From contig NZ_CP048031.1 in the NCBI RefSeq assembly GCF_010092445.1, positions 4,092,001 through 4,156,000 of the forward strand: DNA of 64,000 nt. Reading direction: 5' to 3'. The notes under the pieces are model-generated. The model saw only the letters and a list, made by a program, of their open reading frames with translations, made no database searches and was not told the DNA's origin. A program made the position numbers and the translations under genes. The first letter of the stretch is position 1. The number at the start of each line of letters is the position of its first letter. Below are positions 20,030 to 29,458 of this stretch, one piece after another. The DNA comes from Shewanella sp. Arc9-LZ. Lineage in GTDB: Bacteria > Pseudomonadota > Gammaproteobacteria > Enterobacterales > Shewanellaceae.

Positions 20030-20171
20030 GTACTATTTGCTTCATTGTAACAATCAACAAGGTATCGTCTTTCAACCTATGTCAACTGAGCTAATGTCGC
20101 GTACTGGTTGCTTCATTGTAACAATCAACAAGGTATCGTCTTTCAACCTATGTCAACTGAGCTAACGTCGC
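20030..20171 (-). pseudogene. Two tandem tRNA-Gly 5'-half remnants (71-base units)
   Basis: Two back-to-back units (break at 20100/20101), each ending on plus with CAACTGAGCTAA(T/C)GTCGC, the tRNA 5' end. They carry the same 14-base replacement in the D-arm and the same spacer (CTTCATTGTAACAATCAAC) as remnant 1. They lie between the promoter and the first intact tRNA, so they would be transcribed at the 5' end of the precursor. Confidence 0.7.
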
Positions 20172-20189
20172 ATACTTTCAAATTTCATT

Positions 20190-20232
20190 ACAACTTTCTA
20201 TGACTCAGAGTTTGGCGCTCTGTAGAAAGTTG
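20190..20232 (-). other. 5' leader hairpin of the tRNA-Gly transcript
   Basis: CAACTTTCTA pairs with TAGAAAGTTG, with an inner CAGAG/CTCTG stem. It begins within a few bases of the expected transcription start, so the primary transcript should start with a stable hairpin. Confidence 0.55.
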
Positions 20233-20233
20233 A

Positions 20234-20267
20234 GGCCGCATTATAGGTAAATTTTACTATGCTGCAA
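20234..20267 (-). promoter_or_regulatory. Stable-RNA type promoter of the tRNA-Gly array
   Basis: -35 TTGCAG (20262-20267), a 16-base spacer and a perfect -10 TATAAT (20240-20245) are followed by the GC-rich discriminator GCGGCC, all leftward. A GC-rich discriminator is the hallmark of stringently controlled rRNA/tRNA promoters. Confidence 0.75.
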
Positions 20268-20297
20268 CCCCCTTTTTAAAAAAAATTGTTCGATTGG

Positions 20298-20843
20298 TTA
20301 AATTTTAAATACTTCTTTGCGATAAAACTGCATTTCAGCAATAGATTCCTTGATATCTTCTAATGCTTGGTGAGTATTTTTCTTGCTGAAGCCATTCATT
20401 GTTTCAGGACTCCAACGACGAACCAATTCTTTAACTGTGCTGACATCAATGTTGCGATAATGAAAGAACTCTTCAAGTTCCAACATGTACTTATTCAAGA
20501 AGCGACGATCTTGACCAATACTATTACCGCACATTGGCGATGCGCCTTTAGGCACGTACTGAGCTAAAAAATCAATCGTTTGTGCTATCGCATCTTGTTC
20601 AGAACATTTACTGGCACGCACACGGTCAACTAATCCAGACTCTCCGTGATGTTTTTGGTTCCAATCATCCATGCCTGCTAGTACTTCATCGGTCTGATAA
20701 ATGGCTAGAACAGGGCCTTGAGCAATGATATTGAGTTCTTGGTCGGTCACTAAGGTTGCAATTTCAATGACTCGATCGACATCTGGTTCTAAGCCTGTCA
20801 TTTCCAAATCAACCCAAATTAGATTATTCGCATCAACAGCCAT
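20298..20843 (-). CDS. orn: Oligoribonuclease
   Basis: 181-residue DEDDh 3'-5' exonuclease that degrades 2- to 5-mer RNAs, including pGpG from c-di-GMP. Exo I is [12 protein letters not shown], Exo II includes [16 protein letters not shown], and Exo III is [18 protein letters not shown] precedes the ATG. It is divergent from rsgA, as in E. coli, with the tRNA-Gly array downstream on the same strand. Confidence 0.96.
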   Translation of the reverse strand: MAVDANNLIWVDLEMTGLEPDVDRVIEIATLVTDQELNIIAQGPVLAIYQTDEVLAGMDDWNQKHHGESGLVDRVRASKCSEQDAIAQTIDFLAQYVPKGASPMCGNSIGQDRRFLNKYMLELEEFFHYRNIDVSTVKELVRRWSPETMNGFSKKNTHQALEDIKESIAEMQFYRKEVFKI

Positions 20844-20955
20844 TTATGCCGCCTTATGTTATCTGTCGCCTAAATTCAGGCATTTTTATAAAAGAGTGTG
20901 TATCATACTGTTTTTTTGACACACAAAAAAACACCTATTTAATGAAGATAAGCCA

Positions 20956-22017
20956 GTGAGTAAAAAGAAACCCCTAAGCCAAGGCCAATTACGCCGAATG
21001 CGAGCGAATCAAACCAAGCGATTAAAGCGCGGTGACGATGACACTCAACAAGCTGAGTTACAGGATAATCTCTTAGGCCCTGAGCAAGCTGGAGTGGTTA
21101 TTTCGCGCTTTGGTCAGCATGCCGACATCGAAACGGCTGACGGTACTGTATCGCGGTGTAATATTCGCCGCGCAGTAACCAGTTTAGTTACTGGTGATAA
21201 AGTGGTGGTCCGATTAGCGACAGAAGTCCAATCTGGCTCCAGTATCGGTGGCATTGTTATCGCCGTTCACCCTCGAAAATCTTCTTTAACTCGACCAGAT
21301 TTATACGACGGCGTAAAAATTATTGCCGCCAACATCGATCAAATCTTAATTGTGTCATCGGTATTGCCCAGCTTTACCACTCAAATTATTGACCGATACT
21401 TAGTGGCTTCAGAAGATACAGATATCACACCGATCATCATTCTCAATAAAATTGATTTATTGGATGACACTAATCGTGATGAAATCGAAACGGCATTAAC
21501 GCGTTACCAAAATATTGGTTATCAGGTTTTCCGCGTCAGTAGTCACACCGGTGAAGGCGTTGAAGACCTTAAAGAATTACTCAATAACAGCGTCAGTGTT
21601 TTTGCTGGTCAGTCTGGTGTTGGCAAGTCTTCTTTAATCAATGCATTAATGCCTGATGCTGAATTGTTGATCGGAGATGTCTCTGGCAACTCAGGTTTAG
21701 GACAGCACACTACAACCACAGCCAAATTACTGCACTTTGTCAGCGGCGGTGATTTAATCGACTCACCTGGTGTTCGCGAATTTGCCTTGTGGCATTTGGA
21801 TGCCATCAGAGTGGGCTGGTGTTTTGTTGAGTTTAGAGACTTTTTAGGATCGTGTAAGTTCCGCGATTGTAAACATGGCGACGACCCAGGTTGTGCTTTA
21901 CAGCAGGCTTTAGCTGATGGAAAGATAACTCAAGACCGCTTTAGTAATTACCAACGTATTATTGCCAGTTTAGACGAGCAACGTCATGCACGACATTTTC
22001 GTGCTATTGATGAATAA
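20956..22017 (+). CDS. rsgA: Small ribosomal subunit biogenesis GTPase RsgA
   Basis: 353 residues. A basic N-terminus and OB fold (residues about 45-110) precede the circularly permuted GTPase, with NKIDLL first, then the P-loop [14 protein letters not shown], then DSPGVREF. The C-terminal zinc knuckle is [14 protein letters not shown]. It helps late 30S maturation. The start is GTG ([18 protein letters not shown]), which matches the family N-terminus. It is followed by psd. Confidence 0.95.
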   Translation: MSKKKPLSQGQLRRMRANQTKRLKRGDDDTQQAELQDNLLGPEQAGVVISRFGQHADIETADGTVSRCNIRRAVTSLVTGDKVVVRLATEVQSGSSIGGIVIAVHPRKSSLTRPDLYDGVKIIAANIDQILIVSSVLPSFTTQIIDRYLVASEDTDITPIIILNKIDLLDDTNRDEIETALTRYQNIGYQVFRVSSHTGEGVEDLKELLNNSVSVFAGQSGVGKSSLINALMPDAELLIGDVSGNSGLGQHTTTTAKLLHFVSGGDLIDSPGVREFALWHLDAIRVGWCFVEFRDFLGSCKFRDCKHGDDPGCALQQALADGKITQDRFSNYQRIIASLDEQRHARHFRAIDE

Positions 22018-22072
22018 TACTCAATAGAATAATATTTTATGGTTCAACCAGATTAGAGAAAAGGAAAATACA

Positions 22073-22939
22073 TTGGACTCAATTAAAATTGCTTTGCAAT
22101 ACATGCTACCAAAACATTTTCTGTCGCGTTTAGTGGGTAAGTTTGCTGCTGCGGAAGCAGGCGCTATCACCACGGCAGGAATTAAATGGTTTATCAAACA
22201 ATACAAAATTGATATGTCTGAAGCACAGCAACCTGAGCCCGAAGCCTATAAAACGTTTAATGCATTTTTTACCCGTGCATTAAAGCCTGAACTCAGACCT
22301 ATCTGCACAGAAAGTAATATGATGGCGCACCCTGTTGACGGTGCGGTAAGCCAATGTGGACCGATTGAAGCGGGCAATATTTTCCAGGCTAAAGGCCACA
22401 CTTATACCTCTGAAGCATTGTTAGGTGGCAATAAGGCCGATGCTGCACGCTTTGATGGTGGGGATTTTGCCACCATTTATTTGGCCCCAAAAGATTACCA
22501 TCGCCTGCATATGCCTATTACAGGTACATTATCAAAAATGACTTACGTGCCAGGTGATTTATTCTCGGTTAATCCACTTACCGCTCAAAACGTGCCAGGA
22601 CTGTTTGCCCGTAATGAACGTGTTGTAGCTATATTTGAAACCGAAGTAGGTCCACTAGCAATGGTACTAGTTGGTGCAACCATTGTTGCCAGTATTGAAA
22701 CCATATGGTCTGGCACGGTAACACCGCCAGGCGGTAAGCAAGTATTTAGCTGGGACTATCCAACCACGGGTCCAGAAGCGGTCACCTTAGAAAAAGGCGC
22801 TGAAATGGGCCGCTTTAAACTAGGCAGTACTGTGGTGATGTTATTTGCCCAAGATGCTATTGAAACATTTGCAGATGGTGTTGAACCAGGTGCAACAACT
22901 CGTATGGGTCAGCCGTTCGCTAAACTCACACAGCAGTAA
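22073..22939 (+). CDS. psd: Phosphatidylserine decarboxylase proenzyme
   Basis: 288 residues from a TTG start preceded by AAAGGAA at good spacing. It converts phosphatidylserine to phosphatidylethanolamine at the inner membrane. The LGST motif (Ser252) is where self-cleavage makes the pyruvoyl prosthetic group. [13 protein letters not shown] and [16 protein letters not shown] are also diagnostic. The order orn-rsgA-psd-mscM is as in E. coli, except for the transporter inserted after psd. Confidence 0.95.
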   Translation: MDSIKIALQYMLPKHFLSRLVGKFAAAEAGAITTAGIKWFIKQYKIDMSEAQQPEPEAYKTFNAFFTRALKPELRPICTESNMMAHPVDGAVSQCGPIEAGNIFQAKGHTYTSEALLGGNKADAARFDGGDFATIYLAPKDYHRLHMPITGTLSKMTYVPGDLFSVNPLTAQNVPGLFARNERVVAIFETEVGPLAMVLVGATIVASIETIWSGTVTPPGGKQVFSWDYPTTGPEAVTLEKGAEMGRFKLGSTVVMLFAQDAIETFADGVEPGATTRMGQPFAKLTQQ

Positions 22940-22944
22940 CCAAC

Positions 22945-23817
22945 ATGACAACAACTAAACCACACTCTGGCTTAGTTGAGTTACATATAGCCGTACTGCT
23001 CTTTGGTGGTACGGCTTTATTTTCTAAACTCATTCCCCTTAGCGCACTTAACATTACCTTTTTGCGCTGTATCATCGCCGCAATAGTACTCGCTGCAATG
23101 ATTAAAACGACCAAACGCCCACTTAGATTACAACGCCAACAAGATTATTGGGCGGCCTTAGCGCTAGGCACTTTAGTGTGTCTGCATTGGGTAACCTATT
23201 TTGCAGCTATGCAGTTGTCATCTGTCGCCATTGGCATGATTGCATTTTTTACTTATCCCGTCATGACGGTATTAATCGAACCATTAATCAATAAAACGCA
23301 GCTCAAACTTGTCGATGTAATATCCGGTATCGCGGTATTAGCAGGCGTAATAATGCTGATCCCTGAGGCAAATCTGAATAACGACACCACCATAGGCATT
23401 ATCGTTGGCGTTATTTCAGCAGCTTTATTTACCTGCAGAAATTTGCTTCATAAACGTGTATTTTCGCAATATAGCGGTCCGCATGCTATGTTTTATCAAA
23501 CACTGATAACGTTAATTCTATTGAGTCCTTGGCAAGATGTCGCTGCACAGCACATTAGCCAAACCACTTGGGGATTGATTCTGTTACTTGGCATAGTGTT
23601 CACCGCCTTACCTCATGCGTTATTTACTACAGCACTGCGTTTTTTAAGCGCTAAAACAGTGGGGTTAGTGTCGTGTTTACAACCGTTTTATGGTGCAGTG
23701 CTCGCATTATTGGTTTTAGACGAACAACTCACAACACCAACCCTTATCGGCGGAACCATTATTGTGGCAACGGCTTTATTTGAAACCCAACAAAGTCATC
23801 AAAAAAGTAGAGCATAA
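22945..23817 (+). CDS. EamA/DMT family transporter
   Basis: 290 residues with about ten hydrophobic helices in two EamA repeats. The first (residues 10-138) starts ELHIAVLLFGGTALFSKLI; the second (about 150-282) starts GIIVGVISAALFTCRNLLHK. It is probably an inner-membrane exporter of small metabolites; the substrate cannot be told from sequence. It starts 5 bases after psd and is likely co-transcribed with it and the downstream channel gene. Confidence 0.85.
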   Translation: MTTTKPHSGLVELHIAVLLFGGTALFSKLIPLSALNITFLRCIIAAIVLAAMIKTTKRPLRLQRQQDYWAALALGTLVCLHWVTYFAAMQLSSVAIGMIAFFTYPVMTVLIEPLINKTQLKLVDVISGIAVLAGVIMLIPEANLNNDTTIGIIVGVISAALFTCRNLLHKRVFSQYSGPHAMFYQTLITLILLSPWQDVAAQHISQTTWGLILLLGIVFTALPHALFTTALRFLSAKTVGLVSCLQPFYGAVLALLVLDEQLTTPTLIGGTIIVATALFETQQSHQKSRA

Positions 23818-23835
23818 TCACGCAAATTTGCTACC

Positions 23836-26800
23836 ATGGCCTTACTCCAACCTGAGCAAAGTATTATGTTACGTTTAGCGTGTTTATTCCTGTGTTTCCT
23901 TATAGTTAATACACTGTCGGTTTCTGTATTCGCCAATACTCCCCTAACCCTAGATAAGCGTTTGGGGCTCAATAGCCAAGCCGAAAATCAGCCGCTTGAT
24001 ATCACATCTCAAATTGCAGAACTGCAAAGCAGCATTGAAAAGCTGCAAATAGAACAACAAACCTATACCAATATTGAACAATCTAACAACGAAACCAAAC
24101 TATCACTTACAGGGCAGCTACGTGAAGCGCAAATAGCATTGAGTCTAGATGCGGATATAGACCTTGATCAGCAAGCTTCAATGGCCTACTTTCACTTATC
24201 GGAATTAAAAGAGACTGAGTCGAGCCTTAATGATAAGTTGCGCCTAATTTCACAACGTCAGACATTATTACCAGACTTAATCGTTCAGGCACAAAATGCC
24301 TTAACTCAACATAATAAAACCCTCCAAGTCCCGATTGAAACTCCGTTAGGTCAACGTAACAAACTTCAAGCAGAACTGCTAACGCAGCATATTGCGACCT
24401 TAGAATCGGAACGTTTAGCTAACCCTAAGCAATTAGAGATCACCCAACTACAACAACAGCTCAATCGCTTATCGTTAAGCCAACAAGAAACCTTTATCGA
24501 GCTTATCAACAAACATAATATTGAGTATCGTCAGCAGCAAACCGCAGACACCATAGCCAACAACTTAATTGATGCCCAAGAGCTAGCCGACCCATTGTCT
24601 CAAGATTTAAGCAAATTGAATCAACACTATGCAGAACAATTACAAAAACTTACTAGCAATATAAAATCTGCGATAGAGAAACAGCAACGCATTGAAAAAC
24701 GCTATCAATCGCAAAATGCACAGCTATCAAACGTGCTTGAGCAAATTACCTGGGTTAAAACTAATTCTGCATTTGGCGATCGTTTTTTACAAATGCTGCA
24801 ATCATTGCCGAAACCGCCCAATCTCGACAAATTGCAAACTGAATTAGCTGACACACGGCTAGAGCGCTACCAATTAGAACAACAACAAGCGTTAAATAGT
24901 CAGCAACTCGATGACAGCGAAATGTTTAATGAAACCCAAGTCAAATTATTGCAATCACAGCAAGTATTGATAGAACAGCTACTGCAAAGCTATGATCGAT
25001 ATTTAGCTGAATTTGCAAAATTGCGCATTGGGTATGAACAGTTAAATCAACTGCATAACACATTAAAAAACACTCTTAATGAGCATTTGTTTTGGGTACC
25101 TAACGCCCCTAGCATTGGCGCGTTATGGCTAATTGATTTAAGCCACAGTAGCGTTTGGTTGCTGCAACCGAGTCAGTGGCAGTCATTACAACAAGCGTGG
25201 TCCGAACAAAGTAATTATTGGGCTTGGTGGGGAATTTTATTATTGTGCTGTTTAATGGCACAAGACATGCTGACACCTAAGTTCAATAAAGCGATTGGGC
25301 GCTATGCCATCTTTGTCGGTAATGTGACTCAAGATAAATTTAAATACACCATCAAAACCTTAATCATCAGCTTAGTGTATGCCCTAATAAAACCCTTACC
25401 GGTGATCATGGCTGGGTTTATATTCTCGCGATCAGAGCAAAACATGGTGTATGCCGTCGGAGTGGGCATCTTAGCCATTGGTGTCTGTTATCTCATTTAT
25501 CAATTCTTTTACTTATTAACCGTTGATAAAGGCATTTTGATTAGCCACTTCAGACGGCCCAAAAAAATTGTTAAACAAGCACAACAAACCATGGCTTCAT
25601 TTGTCATGGTATCGGCACCATTAATTGGCTTAATGGGTTTCACCGAAGCACTAGATACTTCATTAGTACGCAACAGCCTTGGCCGCGGGGCATTTATCGT
25701 TTTCTGTATTGTGTTATGCCTGTTGTATAAAGATATCATGTTACTTATTGGCCAATATCGTAAAAATAAGCCTAACGCCACTAACATGGAGTTGATTCAA
25801 AAAGCGGTATGGGCACTTCTAGTTGTCACGCCAATTTTTAGCGCTATCTTAGCGGGAATAGGTTACTACTTCACGGCTTTCCAGCTGCTATTACAGCTAC
25901 AAATATCGGTACTGTTAGGCTTAGGTTTCTTACTCACCTATCAGCTCATTAAGCGTTGGATGTTAATCGAGCGTCGCTTAATAGCCTTTGACCGTGCCAA
26001 AGCTAAACGTGCAGAGCGTCTTGCACAGCGTGAAAGAGGCGAAATGAATAATGAGCCGATAGAAACCTACGAAGAACCCGTCGTTGATTTAGAAACCATC
26101 TCTAGCCAATCGTTAGGCTTAGTAAGATCGATCCTAATTTTAGCTTTTTTTGCCAGCTTATTAGGCATTTTGGCGCAAACGCATACCGCGGTATTCTCAT
26201 TTTTAGATGGCATTACCTTATGGACCACCAATAGCAATGTAAATGGTATTGAGCAACAAGTGCCCATTACATTAAAGTCGATTTTATTTGGCATCATGTT
26301 AGTCGGGTTCTCAGTCGTTATTGCAAAGAATCTACCCGGTTTACTTGAATTAATGCTCTTACAAAGACTCGATTTATCACCAGGCACAGGTTTTGCGATT
26401 ACCACGGTAAGTAGCTACCTTGTGGTATTTTTTGGCACGTTGTTCGGTTTTTCAACCTTGGGCATGGAATGGTCAAAATTACAGTGGTTAGTTGCCGCAT
26501 TATCAGTGGGCTTAGGTTTTGGCCTCCAGGAAATTTTTGCCAACTTTATTTCTGGTATTATCATTCTATTTGAAAAACCGATCCGTATCGGCGATACCGT
26601 CACCATTAGAGATCTCACTGGTACTGTCAGTAAAATCCAGATTCGAGCAACCACAATTGTCGATTGGGACCGTAAAGAAATTATCGTGCCTAACAAAGCC
26701 TTTATTACCGAGCAATTGGTCAACTGGTCTTTATCAGATCCAATTACCCGCGTTATCGTCACGGTATCGGTGTCTCGTGATTCAGATCCAACCAAAGTAG

Positions 26801-27072
26801 AAATGTTATTGCATCAAGCGGTGCGCGAATGTGATTTATCATTAACTAGCCCAGAACCCGAAGTGTGGTTTGCGGGTTTTGGTCAACACACACAAGATTA
26901 TGAAGTACGTTCGTATGCTAAAGACATGTCTGATCGTTGGCCGCTGCGCCATAATTTACATAAGCGTATTAGTAAAAAATTGAAAGACAATAATGTTGAA
27001 CTTGCCTACCCTCAGATGGAAGTTCATATTAATCATGCGCCTAAAGAATCCACAGGATTATACAAGGGCTAA
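23836..27072 (+). CDS. mscM: Large MscS-family mechanosensitive channel (MscM/YjeP type)
   Basis: 1078 residues. A signal peptide (MLRLACLFLCFLIVNTLSVSVFA) is followed by a long periplasmic glutamine-rich coiled-coil region (about residues 45-410), a series of membrane helices (about 480-830) and the MscS core. The pore-proximal segment GLGFGLQEIFANFISG is near residue 895, with the beta domain (KPIRIGDTVTI) after it. It should relieve hypo-osmotic pressure. A second ATG at 23866 would start directly at the signal peptide and may be the real start; neither has a strong ribosome-binding site. It follows psd as in E. coli. Confidence 0.9.
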   Translation: MALLQPEQSIMLRLACLFLCFLIVNTLSVSVFANTPLTLDKRLGLNSQAENQPLDITSQIAELQSSIEKLQIEQQTYTNIEQSNNETKLSLTGQLREAQIALSLDADIDLDQQASMAYFHLSELKETESSLNDKLRLISQRQTLLPDLIVQAQNALTQHNKTLQVPIETPLGQRNKLQAELLTQHIATLESERLANPKQLEITQLQQQLNRLSLSQQETFIELINKHNIEYRQQQTADTIANNLIDAQELADPLSQDLSKLNQHYAEQLQKLTSNIKSAIEKQQRIEKRYQSQNAQLSNVLEQITWVKTNSAFGDRFLQMLQSLPKPPNLDKLQTELADTRLERYQLEQQQALNSQQLDDSEMFNETQVKLLQSQQVLIEQLLQSYDRYLAEFAKLRIGYEQLNQLHNTLKNTLNEHLFWVPNAPSIGALWLIDLSHSSVWLLQPSQWQSLQQAWSEQSNYWAWWGILLLCCLMAQDMLTPKFNKAIGRYAIFVGNVTQDKFKYTIKTLIISLVYALIKPLPVIMAGFIFSRSEQNMVYAVGVGILAIGVCYLIYQFFYLLTVDKGILISHFRRPKKIVKQAQQTMASFVMVSAPLIGLMGFTEALDTSLVRNSLGRGAFIVFCIVLCLLYKDIMLLIGQYRKNKPNATNMELIQKAVWALLVVTPIFSAILAGIGYYFTAFQLLLQLQISVLLGLGFLLTYQLIKRWMLIERRLIAFDRAKAKRAERLAQRERGEMNNEPIETYEEPVVDLETISSQSLGLVRSILILAFFASLLGILAQTHTAVFSFLDGITLWTTNSNVNGIEQQVPITLKSILFGIMLVGFSVVIAKNLPGLLELMLLQRLDLSPGTGFAITTVSSYLVVFFGTLFGFSTLGMEWSKLQWLVAALSVGLGFGLQEIFANFISGIIILFEKPIRIGDTVTIRDLTGTVSKIQIRATTIVDWDRKEIIVPNKAFITEQLVNWSLSDPITRVIVTVSVSRDSDPTKVEMLLHQAVRECDLSLTSPEPEVWFAGFGQHTQDYEVRSYAKDMSDRWPLRHNLHKRISKKLKDNNVELAYPQMEVHINHAPKESTGLYKG

Positions 27073-27096
27073 GCTAAGTATTGATTAAGGACACCT

Positions 27097-27831
27097 ATGC
27101 TCGTTTTTGCTCACCGCGGCGCCAGCGGTTATGCTCCTGAAAACACCTTAGCCGCGATGGACAAAGCGCTCGACTTGGGTGTTAATGCCATTGAACTGGA
27201 TGTGCATTGCGTTGAAGGTGAATTAGTGGTGTTTCATGATCGCCGCTTAGAAGGTAAATCAACCGGAACAGGGCTAATCCATTTAACCACCAAGGCAGCA
27301 TTGGCTCAATTTACGGTTGGCGGACAAGCAATCCCCACATTGTGGCAAGTACTCGAACGAGTCAGTGTTAGCGGCAAAGGCTCGTGTACTATTAACATCG
27401 AATTAAAAGGCATTGGCTGCGTACAACCGTTTATTGCCTTATATCCTCAAGCCTTAGAGCAACTTAGTTTCACCCCAGAACAACTGTTAATATCATCCTT
27501 TAACCATCCTTATTTGGCGCAGATAAAACAGTCTTTTCCGCACGCGGTGATCGCACCATTATTAGCAGGCATTCCGCTCGATCTAGCTACAATAATGACC
27601 ACACTTAATGCCTATTCAATCAACCTTGATGTTGGTTTTATTAATCAAGCCATTGTTGATGATGCCCACCAGCGAGGCGGCAAAGTGTTTGTTTATACGG
27701 TTGATAACCCACAAGATATTCAAGCGTTAAAAGCGATGGGCGTGGACGGTATATTCAGTAATTACCCAGATAAAGCCATCGCTGCTGCAATGATGCCGAT
27801 AACAACCGATTATAGCGCTTGGTTTGAATAA
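27097..27831 (+). CDS. Glycerophosphodiester phosphodiesterase
   Basis: 244-residue cytoplasmic GDPD. It hydrolyses glycerophosphodiesters to glycerol-3-phosphate and an alcohol. Seen are AHRGASGYAPENTLAA (catalytic His at residue 6), the metal ligands in AIELDVH and the second catalytic His in VVFHDRRL. There is no signal peptide, so it resembles UgpQ rather than periplasmic GlpQ. AAGGACAC precedes the ATG. It is 24 bases after the channel gene. Confidence 0.92.
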   Translation: MLVFAHRGASGYAPENTLAAMDKALDLGVNAIELDVHCVEGELVVFHDRRLEGKSTGTGLIHLTTKAALAQFTVGGQAIPTLWQVLERVSVSGKGSCTINIELKGIGCVQPFIALYPQALEQLSFTPEQLLISSFNHPYLAQIKQSFPHAVIAPLLAGIPLDLATIMTTLNAYSINLDVGFINQAIVDDAHQRGGKVFVYTVDNPQDIQALKAMGVDGIFSNYPDKAIAAAMMPITTDYSAWFE

Positions 27832-27864
27832 TCTAGTTATCCAACGTTCGACAATGAGGTTAAT

Positions 27865-28818
27865 GTGGCACATAAACTGTTATTACTCACCAGAGAAAAC
27901 GATCAATATAGGCAACTATTAACAAAACGTTGCCTGCCGAACCTCGAAATTGTTGACGATCTGATGGTTGATGATTCTGGCCATTACACCGGCGGCAATA
28001 TTAACGATGCCGATATTTGGTTAGCAGAACCTCATCTAGCGGCTTCATTATTGCCGCATGCAACAGCACCAAAATGGTTACAATCTACCTTTGCCGGTGT
28101 CGATGCATTAATGCATCCATCGTTACCACATGATTATTTACTCACCAACATTCGCGGTGTATTTGGCCCGCTTATGAGTGAATATGTTTTTGGTTACCTG
28201 CTAAGCCATTATCGCCAGCATAATGCGTACACTCAACAGCAACAACAGCAGCGTTGGTTACCGGGTAGTTATGGTACTTTACAAGGAGTCAAACTATTAA
28301 TATTAGGCACTGGCTCTATCGCACAGCACCTTGCAAAAACAGCCCATCATTTTGGTATGACTGTCAGCGGGCTTAATCGAAAAGGTGCTCCTGTTAGTGG
28401 CTTTGATAACATCGACACCATTGATAAATTAGCCGACTATTTGCCTCTAGCAGATGTGATTGTTAGCGTATTGCCCAATACACCTCAAACCAAGCACATA
28501 TTAAATGCGGCTAATCTGTCGTTATTAAAAGCAGATGCCATGTTATTTAATATTGGCCGAGGTAACGCCATTGAATTAGATGCGTTACAAGCTGAATTAA
28601 CCTTACAACCACAACGTCAAGCCATATTAGATGTATTCGAACAAGAGCCCTTACCTGCTGATGATCCACTATGGCATTACCATAACGTCACCATCACACC
28701 GCATATCGCTGCACCAAGCTTCCCTGAGCAAGTAACAAAAATTTTCAGCCACAACTATCAACTATGGCAACAATCCAAACCATTACAGTATGTGGTCGAC
28801 GTTAATCAAGGTTACTAA
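27865..28818 (+). CDS. D-2-hydroxyacid dehydrogenase
   Basis: 317 residues. The NAD(P)-binding motif LGTGSIAQHLA is at residues 147-157. The substrate-binding half has QSTFAGVDALMHP and NIRGVFGPLMSEYV. The catalytic Arg is in NIGRGNAIELDAL, Glu in FEQEPLPADDP and His in ITPHIAAPS. It is closest in pattern to glyoxylate/hydroxypyruvate reductases of the GhrA type, but the substrate is not determined. The start is GTG after TGAGG. Confidence 0.85.
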   Translation: MAHKLLLLTRENDQYRQLLTKRCLPNLEIVDDLMVDDSGHYTGGNINDADIWLAEPHLAASLLPHATAPKWLQSTFAGVDALMHPSLPHDYLLTNIRGVFGPLMSEYVFGYLLSHYRQHNAYTQQQQQQRWLPGSYGTLQGVKLLILGTGSIAQHLAKTAHHFGMTVSGLNRKGAPVSGFDNIDTIDKLADYLPLADVIVSVLPNTPQTKHILNAANLSLLKADAMLFNIGRGNAIELDALQAELTLQPQRQAILDVFEQEPLPADDPLWHYHNVTITPHIAAPSFPEQVTKIFSHNYQLWQQSKPLQYVVDVNQGY

Positions 28819-29097
28819 AGCTGCAATCAACTTAGTATTAACAGGGAAGGCCAGCGGAGGTTTTGATCACTTTGGTGTATAACATCAAACATGTACTTAA
28901 TCTAATCCAGCTAGCATCTAACATTAACCACTTTCACAGTCCTTTTCACTCACCTCACTAAATTCATTTATATCAATACGTTAATTAACAACCGGTTTAT
29001 GCCGGGACTAATATCGCGGTGCTGGTTTATCGGAAAAAGGTGAGCCAGATCAAACTGTATTAAAAATGATCGCTACATAAGTAAAATAGTTATTGCC
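28819..29097. other. Gap between the dehydrogenase and bfd
   Basis: No gene or strong terminator is evident. It is AT-rich, ending in the regulatory region of bfd. Confidence 0.5.
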
Positions 29098-29116
29098 AAT
29101 GATAACCGTTTTCATT
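29098..29116. promoter_or_regulatory. Candidate Fur box upstream of bfd
   Basis: A 9-1-9 inverted repeat, AATGATAAC-C-GTTTTCATT, with one mismatch between arms. Scored against the 7-1-7 Fur core TGATAAT-N-ATTATCA it matches at 11 of 14 positions. It lies 58 bases before the bfd start, the position expected of a repressor. Fur repression of bfd is well known in other gammaproteobacteria. Confidence 0.45.
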
Positions 29117-29173
29117 TAGAATTAGATTACTTTCTAGCCCAGACCTATTTTTTTGAATGAAGAGGCTTTCCCT

Positions 29174-29365
29174 ATGTTCGTTTGTCTTTGTCATGCCATT
29201 ACCGACACTCAAATCAAAGCAGCTGTTAGCTTAGGTGACAGTTCGTTAGCTGATGTAAAGAAACGTCTTGGCGTTGCAGACCAATGCGGCAAATGTGCCC
29301 GCATGGCTAGTCAAATCATTCAAACACAGCTTGAGTACGAACCTAATTTCTATGAAGTTGCCTAG
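29174..29365 (+). CDS. bfd: Bacterioferritin-associated ferredoxin
   Basis: 63 residues. The [2Fe-2S] ligands Cys4, Cys6, Cys38 and Cys41 show the BFD-like C-x-C-x31-C-x2-C spacing. In other bacteria Bfd reduces the bacterioferritin core to release iron. The start MFVCLCHAITDTQI is the usual family start; an upstream in-frame ATG adds seven unlikely residues. No bacterioferritin gene is adjacent. Confidence 0.92.
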   Translation: MFVCLCHAITDTQIKAAVSLGDSSLADVKKRLGVADQCGKCARMASQIIQTQLEYEPNFYEVA

Positions 29366-29398
29366 TCGCATTAATATATAAGTCGACTCTGCTTCCAT

Positions 29399-29440
29399 AA
29401 AAAAATGCTGCTCATATGACATATGAGCAGCATTTTTTTA
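29399..29440. terminator. Bidirectional terminator between bfd and parC
   Basis: An almost perfect 14-bp inverted repeat (ATGCTGCTCATATG and its complement) is flanked by A and T runs, so it works for both convergent genes. Confidence 0.85.
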
Positions 29441-29458
29441 TTCTACAATCCAGCATTC

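Noticed and set aside
20030..20171. Possible CRISPR array from evenly spaced 71-base repeats
   Set aside because: The units are almost identical along their whole length, with no unique spacers, and consist of tRNA and tRNA-spacer sequence; no cas genes are nearby.
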